Below are positions 20,825 through 34,981 of a stretch of DNA of 64,000 bases, piece after piece. Position 1 is the stretch's first letter. Every line of letters begins with the position of its first letter. The notes beneath the pieces were generated by a model that saw nothing but the letters and a program-made list of their open reading frames with translations, made no database searches and was not told the origin of the DNA. Origin of the DNA: Diphasiastrum complanatum (taxonomy: Eukaryota; Streptophyta; Lycopodiopsida; Lycopodiales; Lycopodiaceae); contig CM055100.1 of NCBI GenBank assembly GCA_029204225.1, forward strand, positions 4,450,111 to 4,514,110, written 5' to 3'. Made by a program: the position numbers and the translations under genes.

Positions 20825-22480
20825 CACCACCTTCGGTAGCATCATCCTCCAATGCTTTCAATATATCAACAGATCTGCTGATGGAACAAATGACGAAGTT
20901 ACACAAGCAGTAGATGGAACAACTGACGACATAGTTTGATCAGAAATTGAAGGCCTTGTGGGAGCTGTAGCACAAAATTTAAACCCACCTGAACAGAACC
21001 AGTTGTAGTATCCTTGCTGAGAAAATGTATGGTGCTCAGTTTGCACTCAAAACCATACAACCAATGAGTGTCCAATATTAAAACAAAATCTTAGATTGAC
21101 ACAAAGATTGCCATCTGTGCAACGCATCATTGCACGAGATGGCATTTTGCCCATTTAACCCCCGAATCATACAACAAAAGAGGAATCCCTGTCAGACCTC
21201 TTATCCTTATCATCAAGGGGCACCCAATGCAGCATCGAGGTATGCGCACCAAACAATCAGCAACGCATGGCCTTGCTGCTCCACCAGGGCCAGCTAACAA
21301 CCAAGTGGCTCATGTGCAGCGGTTGAACATGAAGCACCAGCATCACCGCAACTTGAGTAGCCTCAATGGTACGGGCCAAAAGAGATATTTGTAGATCCAT
21401 CCATTCACGAGTATTATGTGACCTATGTAGCTCAGCCTCAGCGTCAAGGTGGTAGAAATTATGGCTGCTACGGATGCGGTGAAGGCCATCGAATTGCAAA
21501 ATGTCCTTACAAGGGTTTCAAGAATTGTCCATTAAAATCTAGAACGTGTGCACCATTGAATTTAATCTCGGTATACTCTACAACAGCTCCTAGAAGGACA
21601 CCACCAGAAAAACAACACCTTTATGCTCCAATGCTAGCAGTCACACGAGTGCAAAAGTAGAAGGAAGTGGCTCCCTCAACACCTCCGTCAGTATCAGATA
21701 ATCAACCCTCAACTGCAGGACCATATCCAAATGTGAGGAAAGGAGGAAGATAGTATTACAAGATATGCCACTGGGTATAGAAAGATACAAGCAAGAGAAG
21801 TACCTACAGAACCTCCTGCTGATGAAGAACTAGTACAACAAATGGGCTCGCCATTGCAAACTGATCAGAATGATCAGTTGCATCATCATGAACCACCTTT
21901 CCACATGATGGACCCCGAGGATCCGCATACTGAGATACTCACAAGTTTGCTAGGACATCATGTTAACTTATCCCTTGGATAGTTACTGTGGATTGCGCCA
22001 CAAGCCAAGAGTCTCCTGGCTGAATGGGCCAAAGCGGAAGCGGAACCAGTAACACAAGAGCCCTTATACTGTGCGGGCTACAAAGGAACGAGCAACGTCC
22101 TCCACATTGGGGCAGTGTGGGAAAACGAAGAACACAATATCACCCTGTAAATCAAGCACAAGAAATTCGATGACGAGACAACAGTGGTAGATGGAGGACC
22201 AGGTATAAATTTGATCTCTACCACTTTGTATCAAAAATGGAGTTTGCAAGGATTGAAGCCAGCGAAATTTTCCATAAAGTTAGCAGATCAATCCTATGTG
22301 AAACCAAAAGGTTCTAAAATACATTATTCGATTCTATAAACTAGACGAACATCAAGTAAATGGAAAGATCATTATTGTAATAAAATTGGATGAACCCAAA
22401 ATCATCAAAGGTCAAAAGTTGGAATGAGTGAGTCTCACTTTGATAAATAAAATTTCAGATACTAATGATCGAACGTTTAG
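20825..22480 (+). pseudogene. Gypsy element F, gag C-terminus and protease remnant
   Basis: Sequence after element A continues the gypsy gag interrupted at 3613. Near 21450 a frame carries CYGCGEGHRIAKCP, a perfect CX2CX4HX4C zinc knuckle. Further on, 22180-22335 reads VDGGPGINLIS, then LADQS and KPKGS, matching the retropepsin region of Tat/Athila-type elements (VDGGSGVN.L...L....ADQS...P.G). Frames are broken repeatedly. RT, RNase H and integrase do not follow; the element ends or is replaced near 22480. Confidence 0.7.
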
Positions 22481-22569
22481 TGTTCAATCGGAAAATCACA
22501 TATGGTGGTTGGCGGCATTCCAGGTATACAATTCAATTTTTTTAATAAGTATTGTTATTAACATTTCAT

Positions 22570-23300
22570 ACATTGCCATTTTTTATTAACATGTCATGCA
22601 TTACTTGCTCCTCTACAAGTCTTGAAAGAGGACCATAAAATACTTTCATGGATATTTTCATGAACAAATTATGGCGAGATGAGATTATAAAGAGACATTT
22701 GGAGGGTGAGAAATTTACAGTCAAAAACCATGCAAAGAATCTAGTGTCAGATACGAAATTTGGAAAGAAATTGTTCAAGCAACATGAACACTAGAAGTAA
22801 GTAATCGAGTGAAGTGTGGAACAACTTAGACAAACTCATAGGTGTTATCAGAAAAGAAAACCTATCATCAAAAGATATGAGGACTTTGCAAAATCATTGC
22901 ACCACATTTGCAAAATTTGTACATGATTGTTGGAGAAAAGACAACGTTACACATTACATGGTACTGATCTATTTCATTATATGGTACTTATCTCATTCAT
23001 GATTATATATTTTTTCTATTGATGTTACTTATTTCAACTCTTGTTTGCAGCACATCTTTCTTCATCATGCAACTTATTTTGCAAAGGAATATGGGAGCTT
23101 AAGTATCTGGTCATCACAAGGCATGAAAAAATCACAATGGCAAGCAAGAGGAGCATTTCATAGAGCTACAAATCATGGAGGACACAATTCAAAAAATAAA
23201 TATTTAGTTCAACTTTTTTAGTGGTTTTACATAAGAACACAATTTAGATATCAAGCTAAAAACTCGCCAAATGTTACAATTTTTGTAAGGCATTCAAATT
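22570..23300 (+). pseudogene. Unidentified coding-like fragments, possible transposase relic
   Basis: Three pieces look like protein. 22650-22790 reads FMNKLWRDEIIKRHLEGEKF and so on. 22814-22965 reads WNNLDKLIGVIRKE to FVHDCWRKDNVTHYM. 23050-23250 reads HIFLHHATYFAKEYGSLSIW, SQGMKKSQWQARGAFHRATNHGG and WFYIRTQFRY. Between the second and third, a GT-start and a TTTGCAG-end suggest an 85-bp intron. The WSSQGM.KS....R..FHRATNHGG pattern looks like a conserved catalytic or DNA-binding segment, but I cannot name the family. A stop interrupts the last piece (Q-L-F-stop-W-F). Confidence 0.4.
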
Positions 23301-24015
23301 CATAACAAAAGAGAGATCCTAGTAATATATCAATAATCTATTATAGAATATTGTTTAATTTTCATCATTATCCTCTTCAAGATTCAGACGGATGATATTG
23401 TCATGAAGGAATAATGGATCCAAAACTTCTAAATTTATCATGTTGCTCATATCAATGGAACCTGAATAAAGGGCCATTGCAGATGATCTTTTTGTAGTCT
23501 CATTGGGAGTATAACTAAATATTGTAATGGACAAATCCCTTTTCACAAAAAACTATTTATATGTTCCTTTGGCATACGTATGGCCTCCTAAACAAACAGA
23601 TAATGACTTGATGGCCATAATGACAGTGGTAGCATACGGATTAAAAAAATGAATAATATATACAAATCTCATTATTTTGAAAGTTTTTCAAATAATGAGA
23701 TAGAGACACATCCTTTCTCCCGGCTGATACGCCTCAGACACCTCCGTGTCTCATACCAAAGGCATCTATTTTAATAGCATCTTGTAAAGGAGTCAAGAAA
23801 ATAAACTTAGAATGATAGATAACAATACAAACTCAAACTTCAACACAGTGTCTGAATAAAGAAAACTACACAATATCAATACCAATATAGTATCTACTTA
23901 CCATATCATAATCATCGTACTCAACGACGTTTGTTTCAGCTAATGTCATGTCCTCCAATGGACTCTACATTGTCCGAGGGGATATATTGAGTCCTTGGAG
24001 GATATTTTTTTTGGA
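23301..24015. other. No gene recognised
   Basis: AT-rich. A short minus-strand frame at 23355-23546 ends in an acidic tail (NLEEDNDEN) but has no identifiable relatives. A GTAAGTAG donor-like site (minus, about 23903) and TTTACAAG acceptor-like site (minus, about 23785) occur, so spliced remnants are possible. Confidence 0.35.
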
Positions 24016-26580
24016 ATTCCTAAAATTCCTCCTCTGTAGGCAAAGTTTTTTCATAGGCTTTTGATTTTTCAATTATGGCCTCCAATGCCTCATTGCCAGA
24101 TTTCCAATTGTCCTCTTTATCATAATCTATCTCACTTTCAAGGTCGATCCTTCCGGGAGTTCTAATTGGTAAGCTAAGGATCCGATCTTTTTCAAGATCT
24201 TAAACAGTCCTCTATATCTAGGGGACAACTTATAATGCTTGTCGGTATGCATTACACTTGAATCTTTTGGGATTCTCAAATATACCTAGTCTCCCACTTT
24301 TTTCAGATTTGCATTATGTCGGTCCCTATCTTGGGCACTCTGGACATTTTCACGTGCAATTCATAGCATTTCCTGCATATCGTGTAGGAAATCCGCTACT
24401 TTCTGAAACTTGATCGTCCGCGTCTCAACCGCGATGGGTGACCTAGGCTCAAAACCGTACATAAGCATAAACGAGCTATAACCGATGGCCGAATGCTTAC
24501 TACTATCATAGGCAAACTCAATCAACAAAAGGTACTTTTCCCAATCAGATTGTCGTCTGGAAACATATGCCCGAAGCATTTGTTCCATCGTCTGATTTGG
24601 TTTTTCCGTCTGTCCATCCATCTCAGGATGATCAGAAGAACCCAACCTCAGTGTCGTCTCTAGTTTAGTGAATACGGCCGACCAAAAGTGACCGGTGAAC
24701 TTCGGATTGCGATCGCTCACAATATCACTTGTTAATCCGTAAAGCCTAAATAGACGCTCTACAAATATCTGAGCTAAATCAGAAGCCTTCGCGGTGGTCT
24801 TTACCAGAATAAACATAGCCAATTTGGTAAGACGGTCGACCCAACCCAAATTGCATCATGCTGTTTATTCGTCCGCGGTAGCTCGACCACAAAATCCATG
24901 AAAATACTATCCCATCTCTTATCAGGGAAATCCAGTGGATGCAACAAACTGCCAGCCTTATGGTGTTCAGTTTTATTGAACTGGCATTGGTCACACTTGA
25001 CCACATAAGATTCTACAAAGGGCTTGAGTTTTGGCCATAAAAAATCTCTTCGTACCAAATCCAATGTATGATGTATGCCAAAATGTCCCAATGCATACGA
25101 GATTTCAGAAGCAATTGAAAGAGTTCATACTCAGATTCATGAAGTTTCTCAATTAATTCAGCCGAGAAAATCATCGGCGATGGAAGTACATCGGTCTCTC
25201 TAGAAATAGAGACAATATGATCAAACTTATCTTTAAATACCATAGAATGATTTTTAAAATCTATCTCTAAAGAGTCTGATTTGCCAAAAAAAAACCATTC
25301 ATAGCCCAAAATCACATTAGTCCGGTCCAGTTTCATGACATGGAAATCCAACGACTCAACATAGTCCTGCATCCGAAGCTCTAAGTTCGAGACTTTGACA
25401 TCCCAAATCTCAGTGTCCGATTCAAAGGCAAGACGGACCACATAACGGTGATCACTGGCCATGGTGGGCACTCGAAGCTTCTGCACAAGTCGAGCATTCA
25501 AAAAATTGTGAGTACTACCTGAATCAAATAGCACATTCACGTCTTTTCCTAAAATATTGCCTCTCACACGAAACAATTTATTAGGCTTGAAAGAGAGTGT
25601 ACTAAAGTTACAAGTACAGTCACAATTATTCAACAAATTGACTTCCAATTTACTTGCTAGTAAATCCACAGTCATGAAACTTGACGACTTTGTGTTTCGT
25701 TCGGGGCACTGTTTGGCGCGGTGCCTAAGTTTATTGCAGAAAAAACACAGATTCTGTTTAAGCACCACCAACCGTGCTTTGTGTTTAACCACCAATTTTT
25801 TCTTGTTCTTTTTCTTCTTTGGGTGTTGGTATGCTTCTGCCTCCAGCTCGTCAAAAAACTGCTTTTTACGCTTGTTAGATTTTTCTTACTTGGGTTTCAG
25901 GGCCATTTTGCAGTGTATGCTTTTTCGTGATGCAACAACTATACTATCATAGGCTTTCGCCACATGGATAGCATCCTCTAGTGAGTTAAGGATATTTCGT
26001 TTGCATTCATTTTGATAGTCAGTTGGGAGTCCGACAATAAATTGCCACTGTGCTAACTTACGATCAAATAGCGGCACCTTGGCCAACGAGTCCAAGAACT
26101 CTTGGACATAGCCGTCCAGTTCTTGGCTGCCCATTTTGCAGTTGATAAACCGAATATATAGCTCGGAATCGTCTATCGTGACAAAAGCTTTCCGGAATTC
26201 CATCAGGAATCTAGCCCAAGTCACCAGTTTCATGGAAAGTTCCCTCCACCAAGAAGAGACTTTACCTTCCAGAAACAATAGAACCGATGATATTCGTTTA
26301 TCCTCTGGGATGTTGTACAAGCTAAAATAGCTTGTCCAATGGTTTATCCAGTCTTCAACAGCTTTCAGGCGTTTAAACTTTTTATCGCCGAAAAATATTT
26401 TCGGTTGGTAGCCCAAGTTGTTAGAGTTAATAGCTTGTAGTTGATTAAATAGATTTTGCATTCGTTTATCTCGTTGTTTACTGCTCTGATGAAGTTCTAA
26501 AACTGCCTTGTTTAAGGTTTGCAACAGTTTTTCTGAGTCTAGGGTGTCATCACTGCCGGGTGAGGCGGGTTAAATTTTCG
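24016..26580 (-). pseudogene. Ty3/gypsy element J, gag-protease-integrase relic lacking RT
   Basis: Minus-strand relic. Gag (26524-25886) includes FFGDKKFKRLKAVEDWINHW and SWWRELSMKLVTW, a Retrotrans_gag domain. A zinc knuckle CFFCNKLRHRAKQC lies near 25725. Protease follows (25560-25130) with LFDSGSTHNFL and VILGYEW. At about 25105 the frame jumps straight from the pre-RT linker (HESEYELFQLLLKS) to the integrase HHCC region (GHFGIHHT...CDQC), so RT and RNase H have been deleted. Integrase continues to 24240 with DRNPKF and MDGQTEKPN and a GPY/F-like module LSPRYRGLFKI, split over two frames near 24800. No LTRs were recognised. Confidence 0.85.
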
Positions 26581-28111
<1,531 letters not shown>

Positions 28112-28915
28112 TGAAGAAACATTGTGTTTCTACTTTAAAGCCTTAGTATTTTTTCTCGTATTTGCTTTTTCGCCACATACTTAGTTGGCCAACACTTTGG
28201 GTCAAGCCAACACCTCCAAGCATCAATTTGCAAGCCATGGTGAGGACGAACTATCGGGAATGGACGAACTATCGGACCTCAACTACTCGGGCATGAAGAT
28301 TTTCAAACTACCATGCTTAGCTTAAGCTTAGCTAATTAATCTTGTAATCTAATCCAACATAATATATGTATTGGATCAGAGACATATAGTGATATACACA
28401 GACAGAGAATCCTGAATGTTGCACTCAGTGAGCCGCATATCAAGGAAGAAAGTAGTTCAAGCAGTAGCTAGTTCCATGCGTGAGAAGAGAATACCTCTCT
28501 CACACCGACACCTTGATCTGGGAAACAGATAGCGCTCAAGAAAGAATTTTCTATGTACACTCGTTTTTTATAATGTAGATGTGTATATCTCTTCTGCTCA
28601 ATGTGTAATCTGTGAATGTTGTGATGCTTGTTCAATTTCATCATTAGATATATTTCCTCTATCATTAAGACATTATCTGCTGTTCATAAACTTATCGTCA
28701 GATTAGCAATAGCGGAGAATGACTGATCATGGCCTGAAGCAGTAGACTTCACCGACATATCAGCTCCATCTGAGCGACAACAGGAATCAACCAAAGAGCC
28801 TGTTATATTACCAATAGTGGTTTCAAAGCAATCCGATTGCTCGGCCCTTTCTAGAACTCTTCAAGAGTGATTCCATCAGTGGTTTCAGAGCTCTTCAAGA
28901 TTCAAGATTCAATCA
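28112..28915 (+). repeat. Element C 5' LTR
   Basis: About 804 bp. Repeated words near its 3' end (CTCTTCAAGA, TCAGTGGTTTCAGAGC) resemble the adjoining PBS. Confidence 0.85.
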
Positions 28916-28916
28916 G

Positions 28917-28928
28917 TGGTATCAGAGC
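28917..28928 (+). other. Primer-binding site, tRNA-iMet (element C)
   Basis: Exact TGGTATCAGAGC one base after the 5' LTR. Confidence 0.9.
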
Positions 28929-28961
28929 CATAAGGCTTAATTAGAGCCACATCATTGAGAC

Positions 28962-29520
28962 AATGGCTTCCATTCACAACATCCAATCAAAGATTTGCAC
29001 AGTACTTGAAGCAGATGGATCAAACTTTTTGCTTGAAAAGTGAAGACATCGCTAATCCTAAGAGGAGAAGCATTATGGCCGTGGGTGGATGGCACAGAAG
29101 AGATGCCAGCCAGCACAAACAAATATCTCTAGGAGTGGAAAGAGAAGAACGACAAAGTAGTAGCTGTCATATCCTCTTCCATCGAAGACAACATTACCCT
29201 TGACCTCACATCAACCTCTAACACTAGAGAGATATGGGATACACTCATCAACAGATTTTAGACCAAGTCATGAAATCAGATAATGCATCTAGAAGATCAA
29301 CTTACCTATGGGATGGCAAAAATCTCAGCAGCTTCATCAAGAAGATGAAGAACCTGTTCCTATCGCTACACAACGCTGGAGAAAAACATGCAGTCTCACA
29401 AGAGAAGCAGCTCAACTACCTGCTACGCTCCTTACTGAGATCAAAGTCCCACTGCCTACCTATGCACTGATATATGTGCAACATCCACATCTGATGTTCA
29501 AGACATAGTTCTTGACTTAG
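28962..29520 (+). pseudogene. Copia gag remnant (element C)
   Basis: Begins with an ATG reading MASIHNIQSKICTVLEADGSN, then shifts and stops. A later segment encodes VVAVISSSIEDNITLDLTS and TREIWDTLINRF, matching the IW..L...F block of copia gag. It ends at 29520, where D is inserted. Non-functional. Confidence 0.6.
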
Positions 29521-30202
29521 TGTTAAAAATTCACAATTCTAGCTTGACTAGTTTTGGTCATATGACTTGTAAATAGTTAGATGGTCATGATGTGGCTTGT
29601 CACACGTGCCAAATAGCATAGGATTCCATTCATAAGGATGTTCTCAAGTAGACCTAAGTGTTAGAACCTTTGGAATGAGTCCAAATTATGCTTAGATACA
29701 AGGGAGAAAAAGTAGGAGCTATTTTTGGTAAGTTTTGCATTGTTGAGGGATCTCCAAGATTCCAACCCTAAATTGGTAGGGATGAAAGATCCACCAAAAT
29801 TAGCATTAGGGATAGGTTTAGGGCTACTCATACCTGCCCAAAACCGTGATGGATCATGTATATATAGGTGATGATATCTCACCAAAATTGATCAAGCAAT
29901 TTCATGTTTTTTCTCTCATAATGGTGCAATTGCTCTCTATGTTCATAATTGTTTGAGTACTTGTGATTACTAATGATTATAGGATTGAATGTAGGTCTGG
30001 TGTACAGTACTCAGACTGTGGGGGGCCGTACTTTCACACGTGTGAAGCCTTCTTCAAGAATTTGGGCCATTTAGTGAGGTTCAAGCATAGATTTTTGATG
30101 GATTTTGATGGTTCAACTTGTGCTAATCTTATGAAATCATAATCTATTGTTTCCCTCATCATTTCAAGTGTTTTAGGATCCTTATTTGCTGTAATTTTTA
30201 CA
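29521..30202 (+). repeat. Element D 5' LTR
   Basis: 682 bp. Carries TATATATAGG near 29858 as a TATA candidate and TTTCACACGTGTGAAG at 30033-30048, preceded by GTACAGTACTCAGACTGTG. Confidence 0.95.
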
Positions 30203-30214
30203 TGGTATCAGAGC
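30203..30214 (+). other. Primer-binding site, tRNA-iMet (element D)
   Basis: Exact TGGTATCAGAGC immediately following the LTR end TTTTTACA. Confidence 0.95.
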
Positions 30215-31013
30215 CTAAAGGTTGAAATGAGCTAAATCCTTGGTTTTCATTCAATTTGATCACAATTTTTGATCTAAATCTTGTGTAGATTGGATCTTGG
30301 CATCTAGTATTGATTCTAGAACTCAAAGTGAGTCAAATACATTGGAGATTGGTGTTGTGTGACTTCATTTGCAGGTGTTTAGGTTTCTAAAACCAGAGGC
30401 AAAGTTGAATTCAATTCACATTACCAAGATAGCAAGTTTTGCTTGCTCCAAGCATTGATTTCTAAGCGAGTTTTGGAGGTGATTTCATAGAGGAGGCTTT
30501 CTAGCATTCAAGGAGAGGGAAGATCAGAGTTATGGGGACTCTTCAAGGCTGTTTTAAGGTGTAGTAGGCACCTCCTAAAGTGATTTAGGTTCAGTCCAAC
30601 CATTGCTTGACTTATGCACCAAATTAGATCAATTTTTCATCAATTTTGATCATTTTTTGCTTGTGATTGGATAGTAGATTGTGTTGCATCCTCATTAAGT
30701 TCCATTTAGCTCTTTTACAAGTGATTTTGGAAGTATATTAGGTTGCTGAAATTCACTCTTGATCAGATCATTTGGAAGCTTTAATGTTCTTTATAGAAAG
30801 AGGGGCAATTCTACTAGTATTGTCTACTTCAATCAAGCAAGTGCATTGTTTCTAGTATTCTATGATTTGATTTTGTTAGAAATCATTCTTAGATCTTTAT
30901 AGAAAGTCTATTACTGATCTTTTCAGGTCCCTAAGAAGTGGGATAAGATAGACCTTCAATCAAATCAATAGAAGTAACCTTCATTTGTGTCAAGTCCTTG
31001 ATTAGGAGACTAG
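30215..31013 (+). other. Element D untranslated leader
   Basis: About 800 bp without a frame of note between PBS and gag start. Confidence 0.6.
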
Positions 31014-34000
31014 ATGGCATCTATAAATGCATATCTTTTGGATACTAATGAAAGGCTCAACAAAACTAACTATTCTATATGGAAAGTTAGAATGGAATCT
31101 ATCATGATCATGCAAGATCTGATGGAAATTGTAAATGGTAAGGAGGGTGAACCTATTCATCCTCAAGAAAAAGCCAAATACATCAAGAGGTGCAATGTTG
31201 CACTACATTGCATAAAAATGAATGTTGAAAATGAACTCTTAAGAGAGGTAGGAGATTGCACTTCAGTTCAAGATGCTTGGGAGACTTTGCAAAAGGTCTA
31301 TGAATCCAAGAACCAAACTAGAATGTTAGCTTTGAAGAATCAAATCTATAGAAGCTATCAAAAGAAAGGAGAGAGTGCACATACTTTTGTCCTAAGAGTA
31401 AAGGAATTGAACAAAGAGCTAGCCTTTATAGGTGATCCTATCAAGGATGAAGAACTTGTTCAACTCATATTGAATGGACTAAGCTTTGAATTTGACAATT
31501 TGGTTCAGGGATATGCAATTATGGGTAAGCTACCCATACTTGAAGAACTCCAAGGCACACTCATGGTCGAGGAATCAAGAAGGAGCCAAATGCAAGAGAG
31601 GATGGATAGGCTTTCCATCCAAGGTGGAGATGACCAAGCTCTCTTCACCAAAGGCAAAGGCAAGTCCAAAGGCAAAGTATCAACATTCAAGAAGTCTACA
31701 AAGCTTGAGGATCAAGAAGGACCCTCAAAGGCATCTCCATCAACCACCAAAGTCAAGAAGGACAAATCAAAGGTGAAGTGCTACTATTGTAGCAAGATGG
31801 GGCATTATGCCTCGGAATGCTTCAAGAGAAAGCAAGATCAAAGCCAAGCCAACATGAGCAAAGAGGAGGAGGAGGAGAGTTCACATGAGGACTCTCTCAT
31901 GATGTCCATATTTTCCTCAACAAGCTTCAAAGGAGAAGATCCTTGGTGGATTGACTCGGGTGCTAGTTCACACATGACTAGTAAAAGGGAGTTTTTCTCT
32001 TCTCTCTTATCTTATGATGGACCTATAAAGTCTATCTATACAGCAAATGATGAAGCTTGTAAGAATTCCCCTTTGCTTAGGATCTTCCAAAAAGATCAAC
32101 ATAGAAGGTGTTTTGTACATTCCTACAATAACAAAGAATCTACTAAGTGTTGGCCAAATGGTAGACAATGGTTTCAATGTTGACTTTGCTTCAAATGAAT
32201 GTTTCATCAAGAAGAAGGGTAAGATAGTGGCTAAGGGCACTAGACTTGGCAAACTTTATAAGTTGGATGCATTTGTGGATACTAATGTTGTCATGTTGGC
32301 CGAGAAGAGCAAGATATCTACTTTTACTTTATGGCACAAAAGACTTGGACATGTCAACTCGGGTTCCATGGAGGCTATGATCAAGGAGGAGTATGCTTTA
32401 GGCCTACCAAGGTCTATTGGGAAGGAAGACAAGGTTTGTGAAGCTTGTGCCTTATCCAAGGCACATAAGAAGGTGTTTCCTAACTCCATCACAAAGTCAT
32501 CTCATCCTCTTGAACTCATACACTCGGATGTGCACATTGCTAGCACCAAATCTAATGGAGGTTCATCCATGTTTTTAACCTTCATTGATGACTACTCAAG
32601 ATATTGTTGGGTGTTCTTACTTTCCTTCAAGTCTCAAGTATTTGATACTTTTGTAAAGTTCAAGTTGTTTGTGGAAAAGCATCATAATCATAGCATCAAG
32701 ATTCTTAGAAGTGACAATGGTGGAGAATTCATCTCCAATGAGTTCAAGGCCTTTTGTGAGGAGGAAGGGATCAAGAAAGAGACTTCTTGTCCTTACACTC
32801 CTCAACAAAATGGAGTTGCTGAAAGAAGGAATAGAACATTATGTGAATGTTCTAAGGCTTTAATATTAGATGCTTGTTTGCCCAAATCCTTTTGGGGTGA
32901 GTCTCTTGTATGTGCAAACTACTTGATGAATAGGGTGTCTTGCAAAGCAATTGAAGGCAAAACTCCTCATGAGATGTTGTATGGAAAGAAACCCAATCTT
33001 AATCACTTGAAAGTTTTTGGGTTTATATGTTATGTGCATGTGCCATTGGAAACAAGAACCAAGGAGGATCCATCTTCCACAAGAGGGATCATGCTTGGAT
33101 ATGCAAGCTCAAGCAAGGGCTACAAAGTCTATCTCCCATCCTTGAACAAATTTGTTGTTTCAAGGGATGTCATCTTTGATGAACATCATATGCATATGCT
33201 TGAAGAAGGCTCAAGTGCTCCAACAATCAAGAAGAAGATGGCCGAGGAGCAAGATCTTGGTTTTGAGGAGGAGCTCATGGAGGAGCAAGCACCAAACCCA
33301 CCTATCACACCAAGGAGATCTTCAAGGGCAAAAGTGGAGCCATCAAGGCTCACATATCAAGGCAAAGGACAGCAAGTTGAGGGTATCTCATCCACTTCTT
33401 ATGCTTTATCTAGTTTTGAAGAACCGTCTAATGTTGAAGATGCATTGAACTCCAAAGAATGGTATAAAGCTATGTTGGATGAGTATGATGCCTTGATTGA
33501 GAATGAAACTTGGTTGCTTGTTGAGAGACCTCAAAGGAATGTAATAGGATGCAAGTGGGTCTTCAAGCTTAAGTTGAATGCAAATGGGAGTGTTAACAAA
33601 CATAAAGCAAGATTAGTTGCAAAAGGTTATGCTCAAGAGAGAGGGATAGACTATGAGGAAACTTTTGCACCCGTGGCCAAGATGGTCACAATAAGACTAG
33701 TCATTGCACTTGCATCACATTTTGGATGGATTCTATGTCAAATGGATGTCTCTAATGCTTTCTTGAATGGTTTTTTGGAAGAGGATATCTATATGGAGCA
33801 GCCACAAGGGTTCATCAAGAATGGAATGGAGAACAAAGTATGCCATCTCCAAAGAAGCATCTATGGCTTGAAGCAAGCCTCGAGATCTTGGAATTCAAGA
33901 CTACATTGCTATCTTATTTCACTTTCTTTTGTTCAAAGTGAATATGATCCCACTCTTTACATTAAGTTTGATGATGTTGGTATTGTACTTTTACTCATTT

Positions 34001-34967
34001 ATGTAGATGACATCATCATTAGTGGAAATAGTGTTGATGGTATTGAAAAAATCAAGATAGATCTATCCTTAGAGTTCAAGATGGTAGATCTAGGGTGTCT
34101 TCACTTCATCTTAGGCATAGAAGTACTTAGAGGGTCTGATTTTATCTTTATAAGTCAAGTAAACTATGCTCAAAGTCTTTTGAAGAAGTTTAAGATGGAA
34201 GTATGCAAAAGTGTTGACACACCAATGGATCAAGATGTAAAAGTGCCAAATGAAGATGATGAAAGATCCTTCATGGACATCACTTTGTTTAGGAAACTTA
34301 TAGGTTCCTTAATGTGGATCACTATAACTAGACCAGATCTTAGCTTTAGTGTATGTAGGTTGAACCAATCCATGCAAAAGCCATTGAATATCCATTGGAA
34401 AAAGGCTAAGAGGATTCTAAGATACATCTCGGGTACATTGGATTTTGGGATTCTATATAGAGGAGATGTGATTAACCTTCATGCATTTAGTGATTCAGAT
34501 TTTGCAGGGGACAAGAGGGATAGGAAATCAACAAGTGCCTATTCAACTTTCATAGGAGAAGGTGTGGTTTCATGGCTTTCAAAAAAGCAAGAAACTATAT
34601 CTCTATCTTCAACCGAGGCCGAGTACAAAGCTTTGACAACCACTACAAAGGAGGTACTTTGGATCAAGAGATTATTGGTGGAACTAAAGATCATGGATTC
34701 AGAGGAGGCACCAATCATCTACAATGACAATATATCAGCCCAACACCTTGCATCTAACCCAATCTTCCATGCAAGATCTAAGCACATTGAGATATGCCAT
34801 CACTTTGTGAGAGAAATGGTGCAAGCCAAGGAGATTGCTTTGGAGCATGTACACCAAGCAATGAATGTGTAGCTGATCTACTTACTAAACCACTTCAAAA
34901 GACACCTTTTATGAAGTTCAGATCATCACTTGGAGTGATTAGTAAAGCAATGATTGAACCAAGCTAG
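31014..34967 (+). pseudogene. gag-pol: Copia gag-pol with two frame breaks (element D)
   Basis: Starts MASINAYLLDTNERLNKTNY and contains every copia domain: gag, zinc knuckle CYYCSKMGHYASEC, protease DSGASSHM, integrase HKRLGHVN with HSDVH, SDNGGE and AERRNRT, reverse transcriptase QMDVSNAFLNG and IYVDD, and RNase H SDSDFAGD with STEAEYKAL. The first frame is lost around 32050-32065, just after YTANDEACK, where a few residues present in element B are also missing, so a small deletion is likely. Pol is then open from about 32066 to 34860. Near 34860 a second shift produces an early TAG at 34870; the original ending (ADLLTKPL...) remains readable to a TAG at 34965-34967. Catalytic residues are otherwise kept. 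It is the closest relative of element A and B proteins here. Confidence 0.9.
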
Positions 34968-34981
34968 ATAGTGAGGAGGAG

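Noticed and set aside
23355-23546. Minus-strand 63-codon frame with an acidic end
   Set aside because: Too short, no start context, no related motif; kept only as a remark in the unassigned stretch.
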